DNA of 54,462 bases from an uncultured Nitrospira sp. Its GTDB lineage: Bacteria; Nitrospirota; Nitrospiria; Nitrospirales; Nitrospiraceae. The first letter of the stretch is position 1. Each line of letters starts with the position of its first letter. The stretch lies in assembly GCA_902500755.1 (NCBI GenBank), contig CABVRV010000001.1:1-54462 (forward strand). Direction: 5' to 3'. Positions 22,987 through 31,411 of this stretch are shown here, piece after piece. The notes below the pieces were generated by a model that saw only the letters and a program-made list of their open reading frames with translations, had not been told where the DNA came from and made no database searches. Position numbers and translations under genes: made by a program.

Positions 22987-23166
22987 TTAGGAGACGATCC
23001 TACCACCAACGACTAAGCCTGCAATCAGTAGGATGACAAAGATCCCCAGGAACAAATAGAACAGAATTTTGGCGATTTCCGCTGCGCCGGCGGCGATGCC
23101 GGTAAAACCGAATGCTGCGGCGATCAGAGCGACCACAAAAAAGATAACGGCCCATTTCAGAAGCAT
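22987..23166 (-). CDS. DUF1328 (YtjA-like) mini membrane protein
   Basis: A 59-residue protein beginning MLLKWAVIFFVVALIAAAFG, followed by FTGIAAGAAEIAKILFYLFL and ending GIFVILLIAGLVVGGRIVS. This is the classic DUF1328 pattern of two membrane helices with a GIAAGAAxIAK turn. The ATG at 23166 has a perfect AGGAGG five bases upstream, and the stop is TAA at 22987. Its function is unknown; family members are often stress-induced in Gram-negatives. It lies downstream of cydB on the same strand, 177 bases away. It is a real small gene that a length cutoff could miss. Confidence 0.9.
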   Translation of the reverse strand: MLLKWAVIFFVVALIAAAFGFTGIAAGAAEIAKILFYLFLGIFVILLIAGLVVGGRIVS

Positions 23167-23343
23167 AATGTCCTCCTGTGCTCTTCATAGTGCCCTTTGC
23201 CTCTTCTTTTTAAGCTCTACCTCTTCTTCAGCCATGCCCTTTCTCAGTCATGATAAATGGATGGATTCCCATCGCCCACTAGAACTATCCCCAGTCATAT
23301 AAAAGAGGACGCAGATGCAGATACAAGCAATGGTTACAAGGCG

Positions 23344-24372
23344 TCAGCCGTGACGGTGCGAGAGCACATCGCCTTTGAACAGGTTGTACAAGTAATACAG
23401 AAAAGGAAGGAGAAGGATGGATCCTAATACCAGACTAGCCAATAAAATGTCCAATGTACTGTGAGGAGCCGCATCGTAAATCGTGACCGAGGGCTCGACG
23501 AGATACGGATATTGCGACAGGGCCCAGCCCCAGAGGATGGCGACGGCTCCACCGCCAGCCAAGAAGCGAGCCAGAAGATCGCGTGCCGTCATCAATGCCC
23601 ACAGCGCCGCGAGATGCATCAGCGCCGTGGCAACCATGGTCGCACGACCCAGCGCCGTGCCGACAAGCCCGCGATAAATTTCCGGCGCGCCATCATGCGT
23701 GAGGAACAGAGCGATAGCAGCTAAGACGATGACGAAAATCCCGCTCATGACGGCTCGTCGTCGAAAGAGGCGGCGTAACTCCGGGTCGGAGCTCTCCATG
23801 ATCAGGTAGACTGCCGCGAGATAGGCGACCAAAGCCGTTGCGAGCACGCCGACTGCGATGGGAAAACGCCCGAGCCATGGCTCGACAAAGGTTTGCCGGA
23901 TGGTATCAGTCGGACCGGACGCGCGTCCCGATGCGATTGCGCCAAGAACAATCCCCAGCATGGTCGGCGTGATGAGACTGGACCACGCGAATATGCGGTG
24001 CCAGATCGGCGGGGCCCCGGTGAATCCATCGGGGCGAGAGGCAATGTCATGGGTACGAATGGCAAAGGCCGTTCCTCGCAACACGATCCCGATCAGCATC
24101 ACGGTCAGTGGAATATGCAACCTGATGGAGATGACGGAAAAGGCGGGAGGAAATGCCGTAAAGAGAATCACAACGGCGATGATGAGCCACACATGGTTGG
24201 CTTCCCAGATCGGACCGATCGCTTGATCGATGAGCGCCCGTTGCGGTTGCCCTTGGCGACCCATCGCAAAAAGAGTCCAGATTCCGGCCCCGAAATCCGC
24301 TCCACCGAATAACAGATAGAACGTGAGAGCGCCGACCAGCGCGGCGGCGACTATAAGCTCATACGAAGGCAT
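23344..24372 (-). CDS. cydB: Cytochrome bd ubiquinol oxidase subunit II
   Basis: From the ATG at 24372 (one base after the cydA stop) the product has 342 residues with about eight membrane helices. Family motifs include the N-terminal LFGGADFGAGIW, the IWEANHVWLI segment, FPPAFSVISIRLHIPLTVML, LRGTAFAIRTH and the C-terminal QYPYLVEPSVTIYDAAP. This subunit stabilises the heme-bearing CydA in the quinol:O2 oxidase. The near-overlap with cydA (TAG-G-ATG) shows translational coupling. No CydX-type short subunit follows: the downstream gap (23167-23343) has no short hydrophobic frame on this strand. The DUF1328 gene follows. Confidence 0.95.
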   Translation of the reverse strand: MPSYELIVAAALVGALTFYLLFGGADFGAGIWTLFAMGRQGQPQRALIDQAIGPIWEANHVWLIIAVVILFTAFPPAFSVISIRLHIPLTVMLIGIVLRGTAFAIRTHDIASRPDGFTGAPPIWHRIFAWSSLITPTMLGIVLGAIASGRASGPTDTIRQTFVEPWLGRFPIAVGVLATALVAYLAAVYLIMESSDPELRRLFRRRAVMSGIFVIVLAAIALFLTHDGAPEIYRGLVGTALGRATMVATALMHLAALWALMTARDLLARFLAGGGAVAILWGWALSQYPYLVEPSVTIYDAAPHSTLDILLASLVLGSILLLPFLYYLYNLFKGDVLSHRHG

Positions 24373-24373
24373 C

Positions 24374-25705
24374 CTAGGTGGCTTCCCTTCTGACTTCTTG
24401 ATCAGGAGCGAGCACCATAGTAGCCGCGATATGACGCCAGATTGCCCACACGACAACTCCTGCCAATAGGAGATACAGAGCTGAAAAAGTCACCATGGGA
24501 ATCCAGAGGCCAGGCATCGGTGTCACGGCCTGAGAAGTCCGCAGGAGTCCTTGGATGATCCATGGCTGACGCCCGACTTCAGTCACTACCCAACCGGCTT
24601 CAATGGCGATGAATCCCAGCGGCGCGGTGGCGACCAACATGCGCAACAGCCATCGGTCTTCGCCCAATTGATTGTTCCACCAACGCCAGCTCGCCCAGAT
24701 GGTCACCCCCGCCATGATGATCCCGCAGGCAACCATCACTTGAAAGGCGATATGAGTGACGGCGACGGGTGGCCAATCGAGACGAGGGATCCGATCCAGC
24801 CCAGGAACGACTGCATGAGGATGTCCATGCAGAAGCAGGCTCAACCCGCGTGGAATCACAACGGCGTAGTCGACGGTTTGCCTGGCAACATCCGGAAGTC
24901 CGAAGAGAACAAAATCCGCGCCGGCTTCCGTAACGAAGAGTGCCTCCATCGCAGCGAGCTTGGCGGGTTGATGATCCGCAACCGCGCGAGCGATCAGATC
25001 CCCGCTCACCGGTTGGAGGATTGCAGGAACACCGCCGACGATGAGCGCCATGATGAGCGCCGGCTTATGGAGTCGGTTCGATGGATAGCGTAGGAGGAGA
25101 AACGCATGGATGCCGGCGACCAGGAATCCGGTTGCGGCGAAAGCCGCAAGCAACATATGCAACGTTTCATGAAACGCAAATGGATGCAAGAAAGGAACTA
25201 ATGGCCGCACATTGGTGACCCTTCCGTCGATGATGTCAAAGCCGGTGGGCGCGTTCATCCAGGCATTGACCGTGACGACGAACATTGCGGACGCGGTGCC
25301 GCTCGCCGCCACGATAAGACCGGCGAGAAAGTGGGCGCGGGGCGGAATACGCGACCACCCATAGAGATAGATCCCCAGGAAAATGGCTTCCGTGAAGAAT
25401 GCAAAGCCTTCGAGTCCAAACAGGGGACCGATGACAGGACCCGCGCGTTCCATGAAGGATGGCCAGAGTAGGCCCAATTCGAACGACAGCACGGTCCCGG
25501 ACACGGCACCGACGGCGAACAAAATGGCGGTTCCCTTCGACCAGCGTTTTGCCAACTCCAGATAGTCCTCATTTCCCGTCTTCAGCCATCTCCACTCCGC
25601 CATAGCCATCAAAGCCGGCATGGCAATGCCCAGTGCGGCAAAGACGATGTGAAAGCCAAGGGACATAGCCATCTGAGAGCGAGAGGCAAGGAGGTCAGAC
25701 ATCAT
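24374..25705 (-). CDS. cydA: Cytochrome bd ubiquinol oxidase subunit I, short Q-loop (CIO-like)
   Basis: From the ATG at 25705 the protein has about 443 residues, clearly shorter than the ~520 of Escherichia coli CydA, which fits the short Q-loop, cyanide-insensitive (CIO) type. The heme ligand His is at 19 in SLGFHIVFA. The HETLHM helix segment and the conserved EVGRQPWIIQGLLRT are present. It forms a respiratory quinol oxidase with high oxygen affinity, bearing hemes b558, b595 and d. The frame is open to 25828, but the start with MMSDLLASRSQM aligns with the family. The leader has a 26-base stem-loop (25818-25843) that may regulate it. Confidence 0.95.
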   Translation of the reverse strand: MMSDLLASRSQMAMSLGFHIVFAALGIAMPALMAMAEWRWLKTGNEDYLELAKRWSKGTAILFAVGAVSGTVLSFELGLLWPSFMERAGPVIGPLFGLEGFAFFTEAIFLGIYLYGWSRIPPRAHFLAGLIVAASGTASAMFVVTVNAWMNAPTGFDIIDGRVTNVRPLVPFLHPFAFHETLHMLLAAFAATGFLVAGIHAFLLLRYPSNRLHKPALIMALIVGGVPAILQPVSGDLIARAVADHQPAKLAAMEALFVTEAGADFVLFGLPDVARQTVDYAVVIPRGLSLLLHGHPHAVVPGLDRIPRLDWPPVAVTHIAFQVMVACGIIMAGVTIWASWRWWNNQLGEDRWLLRMLVATAPLGFIAIEAGWVVTEVGRQPWIIQGLLRTSQAVTPMPGLWIPMVTFSALYLLLAGVVVWAIWRHIAATMVLAPDQEVRREAT

Positions 25706-25817
25706 AAAATTATCTCTGTAAGTCGGATGAGGAAGACAAGCGGTCCGAGGCGTGTGACATGAAGACGATTGGTCCCGCAAGCGTGGGGCAACCGTTGAGT
25801 TGTATGAGAGATGAATC

Positions 25818-25843
25818 TGGACCGACAATGACCTGTCGGTCCA
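25818..25843. other. Perfect 10-bp stem-loop between the porin gene and cydA
   Basis: TGGACCGACA (25818-25827) pairs with TGTCGGTCCA (25834-25843) around ATGACC. Nearby, ACCCA-TAATAT-TGGGT (25867-25882) is another exact dyad. No T-run follows on either strand, so a simple intrinsic terminator is unlikely. It lies in the 188-base space between the outer-membrane gene (ending 25894) and cydA (starting 25705), so it may be a 3' stabiliser for one or an operator for the other. Confidence 0.55.
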
Positions 25844-25893
25844 GGTTCCAGGTACTGTCCTAGCGAACCCATAATATTGGGTCAGTCTAACTC

Positions 25894-26802
25894 CTAAAAG
25901 TGAACGGCCAACCCTCCCACGAAGTGGCTTGCTTTGTAGTTACCCTGAATGCCGGCTGCGGTGCCTTGAATCTGCGTAAAATCAAATCCGGCATAATTGA
26001 ACTTGTATTCACCGAAGACCGACAGGTTCCGATGCACGAAATATTTCATGCCGGCCAGAGCATTCACGCCGACTTCTGCGTTGTCTGTACTGCGCCCAAA
26101 CTGATTGGATGTCTCAGCAAAGAAGATCGCCGGACCGGCTCCAGCATATACTTGTAGCGGGCACCGGGCGTTCGCTTCCAGCGGCGAATGATCATCATAA
26201 TAATGGTGCCGACCATGCTTCATATACCGGTCGTCTTTATCATCGGAGGTTGTCGTATGACGCGTGTGACCCGAGTGATCACGATCAGACTCTCGACAGC
26301 CTAATCTTTTTCTGGCAATCACATTGAAGGCCAGCGTGGCCACGCGGAGGTACGATCCTGGGAAGCTGCCTTGCTGCTCCAAATGGGGTGTGGTATTAAA
26401 CCCTTCCATTTCAAGCCCTAACCAATTCAATCGGCCGGGGTGGAAATAGCCGACTTTCATTCCATACACCACTGAATTGGCCAGATCGAAGCTTCCAATA
26501 TCTTGTGTCGCGAGCGTTCCTCGCCCTTCGGTGTTTGAGAAACTATGCCCCAGCGTAAATCCACCGAAGCCGGCGACGTAGAGTTCTCCGTCACGTCTCC
26601 GCTCCACCACTCGCTCCCGTACCATCACTCGATCGCTCGGCACGCGCTCGTCTGCCACGGTCCGTTCACTCTCTACCTTGTACCCCGTCTCGGGATCGAC
26701 GGTCGAGGACCGATCGGGGATGGGCGTCTGTGCGTACGATAGGGAAATGCCGGCCAAGATAGTGAGGATCCCCGTTGCAATACCTTGGGTCATCGACTTC
26801 AT
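25894..26802 (-). CDS. Outer-membrane beta-barrel protein
   Basis: From the ATG at 26802, with AGGAGG six bases upstream, the protein has 302 residues. Residues 1-24 are a signal peptide ending SYAQ. A charged spacer carries the run RVVERRRD. The body shows alternating beta-strands of OmpA/opacity-porin type, including ELYVAGFGGFTLGHSFSN, GMKYFVHRNLSVFGEYKFNY and the terminal SHFVGGLAVHF, which ends in the Phe expected of outer-membrane barrels. An unusual His/Asp-rich insert lies near 180-215 (GHTRHTTTSDDKDD, KHGRHHYYDD) and could bind metal or simply be a surface loop. The role could be structural or adhesive. A sigma-54-like site lies upstream at 26909-26924. Confidence 0.8.
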   Translation of the reverse strand: MKSMTQGIATGILTILAGISLSYAQTPIPDRSSTVDPETGYKVESERTVADERVPSDRVMVRERVVERRRDGELYVAGFGGFTLGHSFSNTEGRGTLATQDIGSFDLANSVVYGMKVGYFHPGRLNWLGLEMEGFNTTPHLEQQGSFPGSYLRVATLAFNVIARKRLGCRESDRDHSGHTRHTTTSDDKDDRYMKHGRHHYYDDHSPLEANARCPLQVYAGAGPAIFFAETSNQFGRSTDNAEVGVNALAGMKYFVHRNLSVFGEYKFNYAGFDFTQIQGTAAGIQGNYKASHFVGGLAVHF

Positions 26803-26908
26803 AAACAACCTCCTTTTTTATGTGACATGTAAGGATGGTGTCACCTAAGTAGACCCACGGCGAAGTGCGCCCTCTTCGGCTCCATCTGTCATCATCAAAC
26901 AATGATCT

Positions 26909-26924
26909 TGCAAAGCTCGGGCCG
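26909..26924 (-). promoter_or_regulatory. Sigma-54-like -24/-12 element
   Basis: On the minus strand the 16-mer reads CGGCCCGAGCTTTGCA, which keeps the GG-N10-GC spacing and the TTTGCA -12 box. The -24 part differs from TGGCAC at two positions. Transcription would begin near 26897, giving a leader of about 95 bases to the porin start. No activator site was found nearby. It is a moderate match. Confidence 0.35.
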
Positions 26925-27106
26925 ATGGATCTCACTTGAACAACAGTTAATTCACTATCAATTGCTATGATTCCGAGATAGATCATGTGATTTCATAGAA
27001 AACGTAAAGATCTGGCTGGACAGGTTGTCGTCTTCAGGACAAGGTGTCGCTGGCTGGGCCACGCCCTCGGTTCCCTGGAGGCAGGAGAACCGATGGAACG
27101 CTGCTT

Positions 27107-28108
27107 CTATGAATGTGGGCTTCTGGATTTCAGGAAGAACGGAGATAGGGCCGCGAGGCTTAGTCCAGCCAATGCCAGCCAACCCCGATGGCGATTGAGC
27201 CACGCCTGCACACTATACTCGGCGGCACGGTCGTCAAATGCTCCCCTCGCACCGTAATCACCGGGCAAGGGGTCATAGAGATTGTTGGGACGTTCCGGAT
27301 CCACAGACTCATGTGTTTGCTGAGCTCCGTACCCCACAGCTGCTAAGTAGTAATCCAACAGGCCGGGCACGAACTTATCACCCAGGATAGCTTGTACCGC
27401 GGAAAGGCCGATGGTGAACTCGCGCCGAGGGTGATGAGCGACCCAGTACACGGACCGGGCGATCACTTCCGGTTGAAAAATCGGCGGCACCGGTTGCGGG
27501 TGACGCGGCATGCGGGTCTTGATCCATGAGAATTGCGGCGTGTTGACCGCCGGCAATTGAACGATCGTGAGGCGAACACGACTCCTGTCGTGGATCAGCT
27601 CCGAACGTAACGATTCCGTGAATCCCTGAATCGCATGTTTGGCGCCGCAATAGGCGGATTGAAGCGGGATGGAGCGATATGCAAGGGCAGAACCGATTTG
27701 CAGGATGACTCCCTGGTCTCGCGGCACCATACGACGCAATGCCGCCAAGGTTCCGTGGACATAACCGAGATAGGTGACCTCCGTCACTCGCCGGTACTCT
27801 GCTGCCGTCATCCGAAGAGCAGGGGACAAGACAGAAACCATCGCATTGTTGATCCATAGATCGATGGGACCGAATTCGCGTTCCGCTTGTTCTGCTGCCG
27901 CCTCAACCTGCAGGTCCTCGGAAACGTCCGTCTGAATGGGCAACGCACGGCCTCCGAGGCGTTCCACATCCTGTCTCGCTCCTTCAAGGCCATCCCGGCT
28001 GCGAGCCAGTAGGACGACGGATGCGCCATGCGCGCCGAACTCCCTCGCGATAGCTCTGCCGACACCAGCCGAGGCACCGGTTACCACGACGACTTCAGGC
28101 TTTCTCAT
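27107..28108 (-). CDS. Short-chain dehydrogenase with C-terminal membrane anchor
   Basis: From the ATG at 28108 the protein has 333 residues. The classical SDR fold shows VVVTGASAGVGRAIAREF (NAD(P) loop at about 8-15), the WINNAMVSV segment (the family NNAG replaced by NNAM), and the catalytic YCGAK with a preceding Ser in LQIGSALAYRS. The C-terminus after about 225 departs from classical SDRs, with AEYSVQAWLNRHRG and one hydrophobic helix, WLALAGLSLAALSPFF, so the enzyme is probably membrane-tethered. The substrate is unknown. The frame extends to 28180 with two other ATG codons. A perfect dyad lies 85-100 bases upstream. Confidence 0.85.
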   Translation of the reverse strand: MRKPEVVVVTGASAGVGRAIAREFGAHGASVVLLARSRDGLEGARQDVERLGGRALPIQTDVSEDLQVEAAAEQAEREFGPIDLWINNAMVSVLSPALRMTAAEYRRVTEVTYLGYVHGTLAALRRMVPRDQGVILQIGSALAYRSIPLQSAYCGAKHAIQGFTESLRSELIHDRSRVRLTIVQLPAVNTPQFSWIKTRMPRHPQPVPPIFQPEVIARSVYWVAHHPRREFTIGLSAVQAILGDKFVPGLLDYYLAAVGYGAQQTHESVDPERPNNLYDPLPGDYGARGAFDDRAAEYSVQAWLNRHRGWLALAGLSLAALSPFFLKSRSPHS

Positions 28109-28192
28109 TCCCTGGTCGTGGGTTCTCACGATTCTCCCCATTTCTTCTACCGTGTTTAGGATTGAACAAGAACTGAGCATCCGACACGCGGC

Positions 28193-28207
28193 GTGTCACG
28201 GCACCTT
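28193..28207. promoter_or_regulatory. Perfect dyad GACACGC-G-GCGTGTC
   Basis: Two exact 7-base halves meet at a central G, giving a 15-base palindrome between the HAD-ATPase gene (ending 28281) and the SDR gene. It looks like an operator for a TetR- or GntR-like repressor, although no regulator gene is nearby. Confidence 0.4.
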
Positions 28208-28280
28208 CGAGGTAGGATCATATCCTTCATACGGATGGTCGTATCATGCGGCCTCGAATACGGTTGCAGGACTTTTCCTC

Positions 28281-30002
28281 TCATAGCCCTGTCGCGGGAA
28301 CTGTATATTGGTCTTCGATCGCAGACCGTATCAATTGTCGGCTACGCTTGGCGTCGATAGACGGCTGTTGTTCGATCTGTCGGACCCTGTCGGCCAAAGA
28401 AGAATCCTTGATCCCTTCTGCCATCCATCTGCTGTAATCACCACGTTGAAGGTGATGCAACCAGGTCTGGTCATCGAGGCCCTCTCCCAATTCCATAAAT
28501 TGGAAGAGGTTGTGCGCCCGTAGGTTCAGTCGATCTTCCGGACCGCGGAAAAAAAAACTCCGGTCCGCCGGCAACTCCCCTTCAGCATACTTGCGACGAT
28601 GGCGCCGACGGTCCGCTTCACAAGGCGCAATGTGCAATCGATAAGGTGGCTCCTTGGACTTAAGATCCCAAAAGACGCCGTGCCCAGGATCCAAGGCCCC
28701 AAATTCGCCAAGGGGTACAGGTCGATTAAGGGCTTGACAAAAGCGGCCGATCGCATCGGCTGGATCCTCTCCCAAGTACATCGCCACATCCACCGTCTCA
28801 AGTACTGGTTTTGCGACATGATCGGGATGTACGGTGACATAAACCATGCCGGTTAGGTCTTGCGACATGACGGCCTGTACTGGCTGCCATTCGCGGGGCA
28901 GCAGATGGTGCGTTTCGTCGACAAGGATCCAATGAGGACGACCGAATGCGGCTCGACGCTCCTGAAGTGCGGGCAAGAGAGCCAGAAAAAAGGCGGGTCG
29001 ATCCTGTAATGGTAACCCCACGAGGTTGACGATCACATTGGTGTCCGGGCTATCCAAGGCAGTCAGAATTTCTGTCACGGCAGGACCCCGTTGTGGAGTT
29101 CCAAACATGACCGCCCCTGTAATCCCTTCGTAATCTCCCTCGGGATCGATGACACACATCTGATAACCCTGTTCGGTCACCCGCTCAAAGATGCCTGTCG
29201 CCAACGTTGATTTGCCGCTACCCGACGAACCGGTCAGCAATACATTGAGTCCTTCGGCGGGAACCGAGACTTCCTCGCCATTTTCGCGCACACCGACGAG
29301 AATTTTGCGACGGTTCACGTTGTACGGAGGAACATTCAGGTCATGCGCGACAAGCTCACCGATGAGCTCAGCAACTCCCTGGCCTTCTGCGCTGGTGGTA
29401 ACCCAGTCGGCAGCGGCTTTGAGCATGGGTACGGCATTTGCCACCGCGACCGCATATTCACACTGATTCAGCAACGCATGGTCGTTTTCCGCATCTCCGA
29501 TCCCGACAATATTGCGGGGCGACAAGCCTATCTCGCGCAAGGCGACGGCCAGACCAGAAGCCTTGTTAATGCCGGCCGGAACGACCATGACCGAGTCTCG
29601 GTTGAAAATCACTTGCAATTCGAGTCCCATATCTCGAATGACTTCCAGCAGCGTCAGCTCATGAGGCCGAACCGTGCTCACGATAGAGTCCCCGACCGAC
29701 AGCGACGGGATCTGTCGCCGGCGAAGTTCCTCGATAAATGTCAGAGGTATCGGAGGTGCCAAGACCGTATGTTCACGCGTACTGGGACGGTACACCACGG
29801 CTCCATTGTCTGCAACGACTCGTTCACAGAGCCCGATTTCTGGAAAAACCGCGACTATATCGGGCAACAAGCGACCCGTTACCAGAATGACTTTGCGCCC
29901 GGATTGGATGAGGCTTTCAAGCGCGGCGACTGTCTCTCGCGGAACCCGTCCATTGACGGCCAATGTGTTATCGTAATCAGTTGCTATGGCCACATATCTC
30001 AT
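28281..30002 (-). CDS. HAD phosphatase (Cof-type) fused to a HerA/DUF87-like ATPase
   Basis: A 573-residue protein in two parts. Residues 1 to about 225 are a HAD-IIB phosphatase: DYDNTLA (nucleophile Asp at 9) and the late motif GIGDAENDHALLNQ. Residues about 230-573 hold a P-loop ATPase with LLTGSSGSGKSTLATGIFER (Walker A) and HWILVDETHHLLPR (Walker B with Asp-Glu), plus CVIDPEGDYEGI resembling the DUF87/HerA start. A fusion of a phosphatase with a FtsK/HerA-like ATPase has no obvious role; a nucleotide or lipid-phosphate clean-up machine is a guess. The gene lies 42 bases behind the PRC-barrel gene on the same strand and may share its transcript. The start has no clear ribosome site. Confidence 0.85.
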   Translation of the reverse strand: MRYVAIATDYDNTLAVNGRVPRETVAALESLIQSGRKVILVTGRLLPDIVAVFPEIGLCERVVADNGAVVYRPSTREHTVLAPPIPLTFIEELRRRQIPSLSVGDSIVSTVRPHELTLLEVIRDMGLELQVIFNRDSVMVVPAGINKASGLAVALREIGLSPRNIVGIGDAENDHALLNQCEYAVAVANAVPMLKAAADWVTTSAEGQGVAELIGELVAHDLNVPPYNVNRRKILVGVRENGEEVSVPAEGLNVLLTGSSGSGKSTLATGIFERVTEQGYQMCVIDPEGDYEGITGAVMFGTPQRGPAVTEILTALDSPDTNVIVNLVGLPLQDRPAFFLALLPALQERRAAFGRPHWILVDETHHLLPREWQPVQAVMSQDLTGMVYVTVHPDHVAKPVLETVDVAMYLGEDPADAIGRFCQALNRPVPLGEFGALDPGHGVFWDLKSKEPPYRLHIAPCEADRRRHRRKYAEGELPADRSFFFRGPEDRLNLRAHNLFQFMELGEGLDDQTWLHHLQRGDYSRWMAEGIKDSSLADRVRQIEQQPSIDAKRSRQLIRSAIEDQYTVPATGL

Positions 30003-30044
30003 GGAAAATTTCGATGCTGAGCGCGCCGCCCCTGCAAAGATCCT

Positions 30045-30707
30045 TTACCGTTTGCTGCTCGGTTCGTCACCTTCATGGCCTGGAGCCGGTCCTGGCGGGG
30101 GGCCTGACGACCCAAAACCACCCACCGAGTTAAACGGGATCCCTGGGGCGCCCGGACCTCCATCTTGCGGCTTGGGTTGACTGCGAACATTATTGATTTC
30201 ATCCATGTAGTGGGAGATATCCGGTGACATATCCTTCGAATAGATGGAATCCGTTGCGGGGTGCAGATCCTTCTTTGAGGCATTCAAGGTCAAATGGCCC
30301 TTTTCCTGCTTGAACTGGCTCCATTGGATAGGCAACTGAAACTTGGTCTCTTCCAATTCAAGGACCGCATACTCGGTCTTCCCCGTTTTGGTATCCTTCA
30401 GCAACTTTTCAATGGTACCGAGCTTCTCTCCCTTCTTATTTGTGACGGCTTGATCCAGCGTTGCTCCTTTTTCGTCGACCAACTCCCCGAGACGTACCGG
30501 GACGACGTCATATTCTCCGACGATCCCTTCCCGGCCGCCGGCCATATCGATCGCTTGTTTCTCATGGGACGTTTTCGGCTGATTCATCTTCTGGTCGGAC
30601 ATTGCATCACCGGGCCTCTCACGAAGAGTACCCTCGGCGAAGACGCTGACCGGTGTCAACACTATGGCGGCAATGAGCACCGTACGGCACAATCTTTCCT
30701 GTTTCAT
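30045..30707 (-). CDS. Exported PRC-barrel domain protein
   Basis: A 220-residue protein with a signal peptide (1-24, LIAAIVLTPVSVFAE). The PRC-barrel (about 65-155) shows VRLGELVDEKG, NKKGEKLGTIEKLLKDTKTG, YAVLELEE and QLPIQWSQFK. A Pro/Gly-rich C-terminal tail holds GGFGSSGPPPGPAPG. PRC-barrels are small beta-barrels found in RimM and photosynthetic H subunits; in Nitrospira-like genomes exported ones are common and of unknown use. The start has GGAGG upstream. It lies ahead of the HAD-ATPase gene, and its promoter region holds the unusual 704-base gap with the candidate small RNA. Confidence 0.85.
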   Translation of the reverse strand: MKQERLCRTVLIAAIVLTPVSVFAEGTLRERPGDAMSDQKMNQPKTSHEKQAIDMAGGREGIVGEYDVVPVRLGELVDEKGATLDQAVTNKKGEKLGTIEKLLKDTKTGKTEYAVLELEETKFQLPIQWSQFKQEKGHLTLNASKKDLHPATDSIYSKDMSPDISHYMDEINNVRSQPKPQDGGPGAPGIPFNSVGGFGSSGPPPGPAPGHEGDEPSSKR

Positions 30708-31052
30708 ATTCGCCTCCTTTGAAAGCTGGACAATGCGATGGTCATGTGTTCACTGTCCTCATCATGATCGTTATCGATTGAACTCCGTTTCCACGGCAGG
30801 CTGTATCTCGAGCGCCCCTCTCCCCCCTCTACAGATCTGACCTGGAGCCTGCAAAACATAGGCCTCTTGATTACTCCCGCTCTCATTTGGATGTCGTTCC
30901 TTAAATCCTGAACAGCCATGAGCACGGACACGATTGAGCGCGCAAGCGCTCGGGAAGCCTGCGGGGACAAGATGTCTAGGCCGAGACAGGTCTTCCCTGC
31001 GAGGCCTCACATCAAACGATTGTAGGAACCAACCGAGCCGAAGTAGCTCAGA

Positions 31053-31115
31053 CTAGGGTTTTCCCCAGCACGCACATTTCTCTCAATTGTGTAGCATTTG
31101 CTTATGCCGTAGATG
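31053..31115 (+). promoter_or_regulatory. CTAGGG-TTTT-CCCcAG dyad and candidate promoter
   Basis: CTAGGG-TTTT-CCCCAG at 31053-31068 is a dyad with one mismatch. A weak sigma-70-like promoter follows: TTGTGT at 31087-31092, 17 bases, TAGATG at 31110-31115. The dyad would sit at about -70 to -55, where an activator could act. Confidence 0.35.
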
Positions 31116-31121
31116 TTGCTA

Positions 31122-31229
31122 TGGAAAAGCTGAGTACATGATGGAAACGTTGTGAAACCCAGTGGAAGCATAGCGGAATCTAAGGCACGAAGGCTCGATT
31201 TCGAAAGGAATCGGGCCTTCGATTTTTTT
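31122..31229 (+). ncRNA. Candidate small RNA with strong terminator
   Basis: No gene lies on the plus strand between 30708 and 31411, yet a textbook intrinsic terminator sits at 31188-31229. Together with the candidate promoter at 31087-31115 this predicts a transcript of about 110 bases. The longest frames inside it are six codons or fewer, so it would be non-coding. The 5' end is uncertain. Confidence 0.4.
31188..31229 (+). terminator. Strong intrinsic terminator on the plus strand
   Basis: CGAAGGCTCGATT (31188-31200) pairs with AATCGGGCCTTCG (31209-31221) through 13 pairs with one T-G wobble, around loop TCGAAAGG. A run of seven T follows (31223-31229). It has no T-run in reverse, so it works only on the plus strand, where no protein gene ends. 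Confidence 0.85.
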
Positions 31230-31411
31230 CTTTAACCCGCAAGCCCGTCCATCCTGACTACGTACCAGCTTTTTATCCAAAAGCGACCTACCGTCTCTGG
31301 TTCAGGATTTTCAGTTTGATGTGCTTATGTGATGTGCTTATCAGGCGTGGAGAGGCAATCGCAGCCCTGCCGCATTCACCGGCCGTGAGCCGCAGAGCTT
31401 CTTGTATATCT

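Larger units (their letters stand above)
30708..31411. other. 704-base gap holding the PRC-barrel promoter, a small RNA candidate and short repeats
   Basis: No protein gene is apparent on either strand. Contents seen: the promoter region of the PRC-barrel gene near 30720-31000, a strong plus-strand terminator at 31188-31229 (listed separately), a CTAGGG-type dyad at 31053-31068, and the direct repeat GATGTGCTTAT at 31318-31328 and 31331-31341. Confidence 0.45.

Noticed and set aside
23167-23343. A CydX-type short subunit after cydB
   Set aside because: The only short frame codes for a charged 16-residue peptide with no membrane helix.
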